A DNA stretch of 7,461 bases from Petrotoga sp. UBA5851 (GTDB lineage: Bacteria > Thermotogota > Thermotogae > Petrotogales > Petrotogaceae), in NCBI GenBank assembly GCA_002431635.1, contig DJGH01000072.1, forward strand, positions 155,224 through 162,684. Reading direction: 5' to 3'. The notes under the pieces were generated by a model. That model saw only the letters and a list, made by a program, of their open reading frames with translations. It did no database searches and was not told the origin of the DNA. Below, piece after piece: positions 1-5,474 of the stretch. Positions within the stretch are counted from its first letter, which is position 1; every line of letters begins with the position of its first letter. Position numbers and translations under genes: made by a program.

Positions 1-24
1 TTTTTGTTTCATATTCTATTCTTT

Positions 25-34
25 AAGGGAGGAG
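25..34 (+). promoter_or_regulatory. Shine-Dalgarno site that fixes the glnA start
   Basis: AAGGGAGGAG lies 5 nt before the ATG at 40. It selects that ATG over an in-frame TTG at 4, which would leave this ribosome site inside the coding sequence and add a 12-residue extension unlike the family's N-terminus. Confidence 0.85.
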
Positions 35-39
35 TTCCC

Positions 40-1368
40 ATGGCCAAGAAAGAAGAAGTACTAAGAAAGATATCGGAAGAAGGGGTAAAGTTTATACGCC
101 TTCAGATAACCGACATCAACGGTACCCTGAAAAACGTTGAGATTCCTGCAGATGAGCTGGAAAACTCTCTGAAAAACGGAACCATGTTCGACGGTTCATC
201 TATTGAAGGCTTTGTAAGGATTGAAGAATCAGATATGATTCTCAAACCGGATATAGACACCTTCTGCATCCTTCCATGGACAATGGAAAAAGAAAAGGTT
301 GCCAGGTTCATCTGTGATGTCTACACTCCTGATGGAAAACCTTTCCCAGGTGATCCCAGAAGAATTTTGAGAAATGTAACCGAAGAACTTGCCAAGCACG
401 GATACACAGGCTTTGCGGGGCCGGAGCCGGAATTTTTCCTTCTTCCCAGAGACGAAGCCACAAGAAAACCTAAACTGGCCTTTATGGATGAAGGCGATTA
501 TTTTGACCTTCTGCCCATAGATCTTGGTGAAGAAACAAGAAAACAGATAGTAGTTTCCCTCGAAGAAATGGGATTGAATGTCGAAGCATCCCACCACGAA
601 GCAGCCCCCTCGCAGCACGAAATAGACTTCACCTACGCAGATATTCTCAAAACAGCAGATAACATACAGACTTTCAAACTGGTAGTAAAAACTATCGCCC
701 TCTTAAGAGGCCTCCATGCAACCTTCATGCCTAAACCCTTCTTTGGAATTAACGGTTCCGGAATGCACGTACATACGAGTCTTTTCAGCAACGGAAACAA
801 CATTTTTTTCTCTGAAAACTCACCATACCAGATAAGCAATGAATTAAGATGGTTTGTTGGAGGAGTATTTAATCATATTGATGCCATAACAGCTATTGCC
901 AACCCTTCTGTTAACTCATACAAAAGGCTTGTTCCTGGTTATGAAGCCCCTGTAAACATAGCATGGTCGGCATCAAACAGAACAGCACTCATACGTGTGC
1001 CGGCAACCAGAGGAAAAGGCACAAGGGTTGAGTTCAGAAGTCCTGACGCTACTTCAAATCCATACTTGCTTCTTGCTGTTGTTTTCGCATGCGGCCTTGA
1101 TGGAATTATAAACAAAAATGTGCCACATGAATCTGTAAATGAGAATATTTATCTTATGACAGAAGAAAGAAAAAAAGAGCTTAATATCCGACAGCTTCCG
1201 CAGAACCTTCAGGAATCAATTGACTCTCTGAAGAAAGATTCTTTCATTAAAGGTGTAATGGGAGAACATGTTTTCTCAAAGTTCATACAACTCAAAGAGC
1301 AGGAACACCACTCATTCTCCTGCAGCGTTACCGATTGGGAAATTAAAAAGTACCTGCATCTTATATAA
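40..1368 (+). CDS. glnA: Glutamine synthetase, type I (GSI-alpha)
   Basis: Cytoplasmic enzyme that makes glutamine from glutamate, ammonium and ATP; the family forms dodecamers. The 442-residue product has the N-terminal beta-grasp domain (about 12-100, with DGSSIEGF at 51-58) and the catalytic domain from about 105. Metal and substrate residues are visible in GPEPEFF (127-133; Glu129, Glu131), HHEAAPSQHEIDF (185-197; Glu187, Glu194), NGSGMHVH (238-245), the flap RLVPGYEAP (296-304; Glu302) and VEFRSPD (330-336). The length and the absence of the roughly 25-residue insertion and adenylylation-loop sequence of enterobacterial GSI-beta fit the Firmicutes GSI-alpha class, which is controlled by feedback inhibition and, in many relatives, by GlnR-type repressors. 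Arg60 in GFVRIEES sits where Bacillus GlnA has its feedback-linked Arg62. Any promoter or GlnR operator lies outside the window. A strong terminator follows immediately, so transcription probably ends here. Confidence 0.97.
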   Translation: MAKKEEVLRKISEEGVKFIRLQITDINGTLKNVEIPADELENSLKNGTMFDGSSIEGFVRIEESDMILKPDIDTFCILPWTMEKEKVARFICDVYTPDGKPFPGDPRRILRNVTEELAKHGYTGFAGPEPEFFLLPRDEATRKPKLAFMDEGDYFDLLPIDLGEETRKQIVVSLEEMGLNVEASHHEAAPSQHEIDFTYADILKTADNIQTFKLVVKTIALLRGLHATFMPKPFFGINGSGMHVHTSLFSNGNNIFFSENSPYQISNELRWFVGGVFNHIDAITAIANPSVNSYKRLVPGYEAPVNIAWSASNRTALIRVPATRGKGTRVEFRSPDATSNPYLLLAVVFACGLDGIINKNVPHESVNENIYLMTEERKKELNIRQLPQNLQESIDSLKKDSFIKGVMGEHVFSKFIQLKEQEHHSFSCSVTDWEIKKYLHLI

Positions 1369-1371
1369 AAA

Positions 1372-1399
1372 ATAAAAGGGCGGATTTCCGCCCTTTTAT
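1372..1399. terminator. Bidirectional intrinsic terminator between glnA and cheW
   Basis: A perfect 12-bp stem (1372-1383 with 1388-1399, containing GGGCGG/CCGCCC) encloses an ATTT loop. Minus-strand reading gives a run of T directly after the stem (1371-1367), and plus-strand reading gives TTTTA at the stem end and TTTT at 1403-1406. It therefore serves both convergent genes. The cheW stop codon (1396-1398) lies inside the stem. Confidence 0.92.
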
Positions 1400-1860
1400 A
1401 CATTTTCTACAATGCCTGAAAGCTCTATTTTTTCTTCTTCGGTAAGGAGTTTGTCTATGTCAAGTATGATGATCATCTCGTTATTTAATCTTGCAACCCC
1501 GCTTATGAATCTTGAATTTTTTAATCCGCCGATGTCCGGGGTTTCTTCAAGTACATTTGCAGGAATCGACATTACTTCTTTTACTTCATCAACCATTGCC
1601 CCAATTTTCTTGTTTTCCATCTTTATGACTATAACCTTGGATTTTGTTTTGTCAGCAAAATCTTTCATTTTGAATTTTTTTCTTAGGTTAATGAGAGGAA
1701 GAACCTCACGTTTCCTGAAATTTATTATTCCTTCGACATAGTCCGCTGCCTGAGGAAGAACTGTGACTTCTTCATAATCTGCTACTGCATCTATCTTCAT
1801 TATATCCAGTCCGTACTTTTCTTTGCCAAGATTGAAAGTAACTATCTTTACTTCCGTCAT
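1396..1860 (-). CDS. cheW: Chemotaxis coupling protein CheW
   Basis: Cytoplasmic adaptor that links methyl-accepting chemoreceptors to the histidine kinase CheA. The 154-residue product is a single CheW domain of usual length. Visible family elements are the opening strand KIVTFNLGKEKYGLDI (5-20), YVEGIINFRKREVLPLINLRKKF (41-63), the VDEVKEV segment (90-96) and the closing FISGVARLNNEMIIILDIDKLL (118-139). There is no receiver domain, so it is not CheV, and no kinase domain, so it is not CheA. The usual NLRG turn, where Arg is important for CheA/receptor contact, reads NFRKRE here: the Arg is kept but the following Gly is replaced. GGGAGG (1868-1873) sits 7 nt before the ATG. It stands alone without other che genes in view and has its own promoter, so it may be a housekeeping coupling protein whose partners lie elsewhere or an additional paralogue. 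Confidence 0.95.
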   Translation of the reverse strand: MTEVKIVTFNLGKEKYGLDIMKIDAVADYEEVTVLPQAADYVEGIINFRKREVLPLINLRKKFKMKDFADKTKSKVIVIKMENKKIGAMVDEVKEVMSIPANVLEETPDIGGLKNSRFISGVARLNNEMIIILDIDKLLTEEEKIELSGIVENV

Positions 1861-1913
1861 ATTAATACCTCCCGGAAAATTAGATATTTTTCATAATCCC
1901 TTTTCTAAAATAA

Positions 1914-1944
1914 ATTATATCACATATTACTGCATTACTGTAAA
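1914..1944 (-). promoter_or_regulatory. Promoter of cheW (extended -10)
   Basis: On the minus strand TTTACA (1939-1944) is followed after 19 nt by TATAAT (1914-1919). The -10 box is preceded by TGA (1920-1922), giving the extended TGnTATAAT form, which tolerates the slightly long spacer. The predicted transcript begins near 1907 and has about 47 nt of leader before the cheW ATG. It looks like a vegetative sigma-A promoter rather than a flagellar sigma-28 one. A tandem heptamer lies in the spacer (ATTACTG on the plus strand at 1926-1932 and 1934-1940). Confidence 0.65.
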
Positions 1945-1953
1945 GATATTAAT

Positions 1954-2397
1954 TTACTTTTCTGTAAGTTTCCCGGGTATCTTGAAATTTGTGAAGTATC
2001 TGAAGCCCGTGAAAAATATTAATATCCCGAAAAGCACTCCCAAAGGTATGCCCCTTATCTGTGAGACAAGAAATCCTATACTTGCACCATTAATAATCCA
2101 TGAGAAAAGATAGAATATCTTTTTCCCACTTAAAAAACCTACCGAGCTTACAAAGGCAGCTGTATTATATAGAACAAGAAAAAGACCCGAATTTATATCT
2201 CTTATTGAGCCTATAAGCGTAAGTATGACAGAAAGAAAAAGTACCAGGGTCGTGAGTTTATCAAACTTTTTGTGTTTGATGGTTATCAGCAGTATGGCTG
2301 CCAGCGGAATAAGTGAAATCCAGAAGTAAAGTTTATCAACTGTGAAAAACCATCCTCCTGCTGCATTTAATACAATAAAAATAAGCGAATAAAGCAT
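1954..2397 (-). CDS. Small polytopic membrane protein, possibly YgjV-like
   Basis: A 147-residue, very hydrophobic protein with about five to six predicted membrane segments (roughly 3-19, 22-40, 47-64, 69-89, 94-112 and 116-135) and a short basic C-terminal tail. The last two segments, FSWIINGASIGFL...GIPLGVLFGILIFFTGFRYF (98-135), follow the W-x2-N...G...G...R-aromatic spacing I associate with the YgjV family of bacterial inner-membrane proteins. Family function is unknown, and this match is by eye only. AGGAGGAA (2401-2408) precedes the ATG and includes part of the stop codon of the upstream hydrolase gene (TAGGAGG), leaving only 9 nt between the two genes, so translation is very likely coupled. 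It is the last gene of the three-gene cluster. No clear terminator follows, so some read-through into cheW is possible. Existence of the gene is firm; the family assignment is tentative. Confidence 0.75.
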   Translation of the reverse strand: MLYSLIFIVLNAAGGWFFTVDKLYFWISLIPLAAILLITIKHKKFDKLTTLVLFLSVILTLIGSIRDINSGLFLVLYNTAAFVSSVGFLSGKKIFYLFSWIINGASIGFLVSQIRGIPLGVLFGILIFFTGFRYFTNFKIPGKLTEK

Positions 2398-2406
2398 TTT
2401 TTCCTC

Positions 2407-3420
2407 CTATTTTCCTAAAAGAACGTCATCTATAGTTCTTTCTTTTTTTTCTCTGTTTTTCCTTGCCTTAATCTTAATACCTTTTATATTAAGTTTGTTC
2501 ATTATATATACGCTCAGAAAGTATTCAAAAAAAAGCCATGAAACATGATCAATAGGCAAAAGATACCGTTTTGGTTTTTTGAGTTCTTCCCACAAAAGCT
2601 TCCTTCCGAGTATAGGAATGGTTCTGTCAAATATAGCTTCAAAAAATGTTACTTTTGAGCTGTCTACCAGATGCGCATAGGATATGGGATCAACCTTGAA
2701 AATAGGGTGTATCTCTTCTGACTCAATAAGCTGGGTTAGGCTCATATTTCTTACCAGCGGCATTTGTTTTTCATAGATTTTATAGATTCTTTCTTTCTCT
2801 TCAATAAACGAGAGGTTTCTTTTCTGCTGAATGTATCTTGAGGATCTCGTGGCTGGTGATTCATAAAGTATCTTTGGGAGATGTCCGCCTGCGGTCATTA
2901 GTATAAGCTCACCTATGTCATCTCTCATGCTTGAAACTATCGTTCCTACCATTCCGCCAAGGCAGTAGCCTAATACGCAGTTGTTCTCAGCCCACATCTC
3001 TTTTTCCTTGAGAAAATCTATCGTGCTCATAACGTCAACAACTGCATGTTGCCAGAAATTATACATGACATTTATGTCCGGATAAACATAGCCTCTGCCG
3101 GAAGTTGAATTGTCATCAACTCTTGTATAATTTCCTGGAAGAATCAATATTGAAGCATCAATACCGCTTGATGCAAGATGATTTCCCATCCAAAGCAGAA
3201 ATTTCACATTAGAACTTCCCAATCCATGAAGTATAAGTACAGATGCCATAGACTTTTCCCGCGCCTGGAAATTATATAGCTCAACTGTCTCTGTTCCTCG
3301 CGCAGGAGTTTTATAAAGGGTGGGAAAACGTATGTAGTTGCATTTATATCCAGAACCTTTGTATATATATCCTGAAATAAAATCAATCGGTTTTTTTTCA
3401 TACGAAAAATCAATCTTCAT
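2407..3420 (-). CDS. Alpha/beta-hydrolase with a cysteine nucleophile
   Basis: A 337-residue soluble protein with no signal peptide. The alpha/beta-hydrolase fold is shown by VLILHGLGSS (61-70; HG oxyanion-hole motif), the nucleophile elbow VLGYCLGGMVG (149-159), a probable acid in IFDRTIP (263-269; Asp265) and a probable catalytic His in PIDHVSW (289-295; His292). The elbow carries Cys153 where esterases and lipases have Ser. A Cys nucleophile in this position is known in dienelactone hydrolases and polyhydroxyalkanoate synthases, but the rest of the sequence does not let me place it in either. A helical insertion at about 183-250 could be a lid. The tail (315-330) is strongly basic. The ATG overlaps the end of the upstream hydrolase gene by 11 nt, with AAGGAG at 3431-3436, indicating coupled translation. 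Substrate unknown; acyl transfer or hydrolysis on a hydrophobic substrate is the broad inference. Confidence 0.88.
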   Translation of the reverse strand: MKIDFSYEKKPIDFISGYIYKGSGYKCNYIRFPTLYKTPARGTETVELYNFQAREKSMASVLILHGLGSSNVKFLLWMGNHLASSGIDASILILPGNYTRVDDNSTSGRGYVYPDINVMYNFWQHAVVDVMSTIDFLKEKEMWAENNCVLGYCLGGMVGTIVSSMRDDIGELILMTAGGHLPKILYESPATRSSRYIQQKRNLSFIEEKERIYKIYEKQMPLVRNMSLTQLIESEEIHPIFKVDPISYAHLVDSSKVTFFEAIFDRTIPILGRKLLWEELKKPKRYLLPIDHVSWLFFEYFLSVYIMNKLNIKGIKIKARKNREKKERTIDDVLLGK

Positions 3421-4420
3421 TTTTAATATGCTCCTTCATAAAGTTAACCGTGTCTCTTATAATTTTAAGAGTATCTATATCCTTGAGTTCAAATTCGAAG
3501 GTATGTCCGCCGTGCCGGTGAATAATCAGTTCGCTGTCAACTTTATAGTTCAAAAGGCTTTCATACATATCATATGATGATTTTACAGGAACAGTTTTAT
3601 CTTCTTTTCCGTGCACCAACAAAACCGGAACCATACGCTCACTTATCCATTTTATTGGAGAGTACATGGCATACTCGTTTGGCAGTTTTTTCGGACTGCC
3701 TTTCAGTGTCGTTCTGGTAGCAATTTTTGCAAAAACAGAATCCGTCACACTAAACACCTCCTGAAGATCAGAAGGAGCATAATATGCGACAACTGCCCTT
3801 ACACCTTTCATGGCATTAAAATCTCTTACAAAAGTATTATATGCACCATACAGCAAAGACATATGACCGCCTGCCGACAGTCCCATAAGGAAAATGTTTT
3901 TATCATCAAATCCAAGTCTTTGTGAATGTTCCCTTATATACTTTAAAGCATCATCATAATCCGAGAGTATATCAAACATCGTACTTTTTATTCCATATCT
4001 GTAATCTATCGAAACTGCGGCAAAACCTCTGCTTGCAAGGTACCGGCACCATGAAACATTGTTGGGCTGATTCCTGAACCCGGCAATCCATCCTCCGCCG
4101 TGTGCAAAGAATACCACAGGATATTTTTTTCTTGTTTCAAGAGGATACCATATATCTAATTTGAGTTTATCTTTCTTTTCCTGTTTATAAACATAAGTAT
4201 ATGGTCCGTCATACTCGTCAGTCTGCAACGGAAGACGACTGGTTAGTACTTTTATTATAAAAAGAACTACCAATGTTATAAAACTATAGATTAATATTAT
4301 ACCATTAAATATTATACTTAATATGAATACGCCTATAAGGATTATTCTGGCTATTACAAACTTAAACTTAACCAAAAAGTACTTACGTGCATTACTGCTT
4401 ATTATTTTTAATTTTTCCAT
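3410..4420 (-). CDS. Membrane-anchored alpha/beta-hydrolase (esterase/lipase, BD-FAE-like)
   Basis: A 336-residue protein with a short basic N-terminus, then a long hydrophobic stretch (about 22-58) able to form two membrane helices, then a catalytic domain. The domain has HGGGW (107-111, oxyanion hole of the HSL/carboxylesterase type), the nucleophile elbow GLSAGG (180-185, Ser182), Asp274 in GKEDKTVP and His306 in HGGHTFEF, a complete Ser-Asp-His triad. This pattern fits the BD-FAE/esterase-lipase branch that acts on ester bonds of small or carbohydrate-linked acyl groups. With two helices the catalytic domain would face the cytoplasm; with a single long helix it would be outside, and the sequence does not settle this. 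The ATG at 4420 is chosen because the purine-rich AAGGAAAGGTGG (4424-4435) precedes it and a TATAAT at 4448-4453 places the transcript start downstream of the alternative in-frame TTG at 4462. First gene of the three-gene cluster. Confidence 0.9.
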   Translation of the reverse strand: MEKLKIISSNARKYFLVKFKFVIARIILIGVFILSIIFNGIILIYSFITLVVLFIIKVLTSRLPLQTDEYDGPYTYVYKQEKKDKLKLDIWYPLETRKKYPVVFFAHGGGWIAGFRNQPNNVSWCRYLASRGFAAVSIDYRYGIKSTMFDILSDYDDALKYIREHSQRLGFDDKNIFLMGLSAGGHMSLLYGAYNTFVRDFNAMKGVRAVVAYYAPSDLQEVFSVTDSVFAKIATRTTLKGSPKKLPNEYAMYSPIKWISERMVPVLLVHGKEDKTVPVKSSYDMYESLLNYKVDSELIIHRHGGHTFEFELKDIDTLKIIRDTVNFMKEHIKNED

Positions 4421-4447
4421 TATCCACCTTTCCTTGGTTTTACATTT

Positions 4448-4453
4448 ATTATA
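4448..4453 (-). promoter_or_regulatory. Likely -10 box for the hydrolase cluster
   Basis: A perfect TATAAT on the minus strand would start transcription near 4441, about 20 nt before the ATG at 4420. No good -35 hexamer is visible at 16-19 nt (AGTATT or TTAGTA at best), and the three bases before it are GGG rather than an extended TGn, so an activator may be needed. It shares a gap of about 120 bp with the divergent gene at 4544. Confidence 0.5.
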
Positions 4454-4514
4454 CCCCAGCAAAGCAAAAAAATACTAAGTTTTCCAGATAATTATTTTAA
4501 ATACCTAGTTAGAT

Positions 4515-4520
4515 TATGAT
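4515..4520 (+). promoter_or_regulatory. Weak candidate -10 box for the divergent glycosidase-like gene
   Basis: TATGAT is followed by a very short leader containing GGGAGGTGAT (4531-4540), 3 nt before the ATG at 4544. The only -35 candidate at 17 nt is TTATTT (4492-4497), which is poor. Some promoter must lie in this gap because the gene opposite is divergent, but the exact box is uncertain. Confidence 0.3.
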
Positions 4521-4543
4521 AAAATTTTACGGGAGGTGATTTT

Positions 4544-5425
4544 ATGGACAGGCTTCTTATTTATTATGGATTTCCTTCTTCCGTAAATCATGCCGATAGT
4601 ATCCTTCGGGCAACAGAGTACTTTTCGGTATACGATACAGTAGTCTTTGCAGGCTCAAGAAAAAATTTCAAAAGCATAGAGTTTGCAGAACATATAGATC
4701 ATAAAAATAGTGAAGCCATAATAAAAAATCTTAAAAATAATACCTTCGGTTATGTTGCCTGCGGAAACCGTGATGGGGTAGATTCGTGCTGGACAAACTC
4801 CGAAATAAAAGAGCTTTGCATAAGATGGAAAAACATGGGCGTAAAAGGAATTTTCCTTGATGAGCTTGGATATGACTTCAATAACTTTAAAAGCAGGAAA
4901 ATCGATATTTTGAATATTGTACGCAATCTTTCCCTCAATGTTTTTGCAAACTGCTGGAATCCGGAAGATCTTTTTGATGACTCCCCAGAGCTTTTTATAA
5001 AGAATGACCACTATCTGCTTGAGTCGCTTTTCTTCTTTGCCAATGGAGAAATAACAGAGTTTCAGTCTTTCAATGATTCCTTTCAAAGGCTCTCAATTGC
5101 TCAAAGGTACCGTAATACTTTAGGTTTCAAGCTGGCGTGTGTCAACTCCTTCGGAAAAGACTATGCTCTTATAGGATCTGATTTTATGGATTTCACTGTT
5201 TCCGCAGCTGATTTTTTCTCACTTGATGCTCTTTCTATAACAAAGGGCAACTATCATTCAAATGATGTGGATCTTATTTCTTTCATTCCTAAAGAGTCAG
5301 GATATTCAAAAAAATTTAGACTGAAGCTTTTTTTAAAAACTGTAAAACGCAGTGATCAGAATGACAAGTACATTAAATTCTTAAAGAATATAACTTCCCA
5401 ACTTCCTGTCGAGTATTACCTATAA
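4544..5425 (+). CDS. Putative TIM-barrel glycosidase-like protein (spherulin-4/GH114-like), cytoplasmic
   Basis: A 293-residue protein that begins directly with a beta-strand (RLLIYYGFP, 3-11) and lacks a signal peptide or membrane segment. The alternation of strands and helices suggests a TIM barrel. The key segment is CIRWKNMGVKGIFLDELGYDF (92-112): a helix ending in W, then G-V-x-G-I-F-L-D-E, with Asp106/Glu107 at a strand end. This form is typical of the spherulin-4 and GH114 (endo-alpha-1,4-polygalactosaminidase-like) groups. FANCWNP (134-140) and HYLLESLFF (156-164, Glu160) fit the following barrel strands, and Glu160 could be the second acid. The last 40 residues are basic and variable. 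Starts after an excellent GGGAGGTGAT site and ends at a strong terminator, so it is a single-gene unit divergent from the hydrolase cluster. Family placement is from remembered motifs; substrate and even catalytic activity are unproven. Confidence 0.7.
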   Translation: MDRLLIYYGFPSSVNHADSILRATEYFSVYDTVVFAGSRKNFKSIEFAEHIDHKNSEAIIKNLKNNTFGYVACGNRDGVDSCWTNSEIKELCIRWKNMGVKGIFLDELGYDFNNFKSRKIDILNIVRNLSLNVFANCWNPEDLFDDSPELFIKNDHYLLESLFFFANGEITEFQSFNDSFQRLSIAQRYRNTLGFKLACVNSFGKDYALIGSDFMDFTVSAADFFSLDALSITKGNYHSNDVDLISFIPKESGYSKKFRLKLFLKTVKRSDQNDKYIKFLKNITSQLPVEYYL

Positions 5426-5429
5426 AAAA

Positions 5430-5455
5430 ACTGTTTTGGGTTTCCCCAAAACAGT
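5430..5455. terminator. Bidirectional intrinsic terminator between the glycosidase-like gene and gdhA
   Basis: A perfect 11-bp stem, ACTGTTTTGGG (5430-5440) with CCCAAAACAGT (5445-5455), encloses a TTTC loop. A run of A at 5424-5430 gives the T tract for the minus strand (gdhA), and TTTTT at 5459-5463 serves the plus strand. Confidence 0.92.
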
Positions 5456-5474
5456 CAATTTTTGTTTCCTAGAA

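Noticed and set aside
4..39. In-frame TTG at 4 that would lengthen glnA by 12 residues
   Set aside because: The strong AAGGGAGGAG site lies inside this stretch and points to the ATG at 40, and the extension does not resemble the GlnA N-terminus.
229..618. 129-codon open frame antisense to glnA
   Set aside because: Lies within a conserved gene, translation is not protein-like, and there is no ribosome site of note.
1823..2113. 96-codon plus-strand open frame spanning the cheW promoter and the end of the small membrane protein gene
   Set aside because: It crosses a well-supported promoter and two genes on the other strand; the translation shows no family features.
2443..2450. Runs of eight A (sense strand) near both ends of the Cys-hydrolase gene (also 3391-3398), considered as phase-variation or slippage sites
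   Set aside because: Eight-base A runs in Lys codons are expected in an AT-rich genome; the frame is intact and no alternative product of interest results.
3611..3925. 104-codon open frame on the plus strand opposite the membrane hydrolase
   Set aside because: His/Arg/Cys-rich translation without domain features, fully antisense to a well-supported gene.
4421..4462. In-frame TTG at 4462 that would lengthen the membrane hydrolase by 14 residues
   Set aside because: No ribosome site precedes it, and a perfect TATAAT inside the stretch puts the transcript start downstream.
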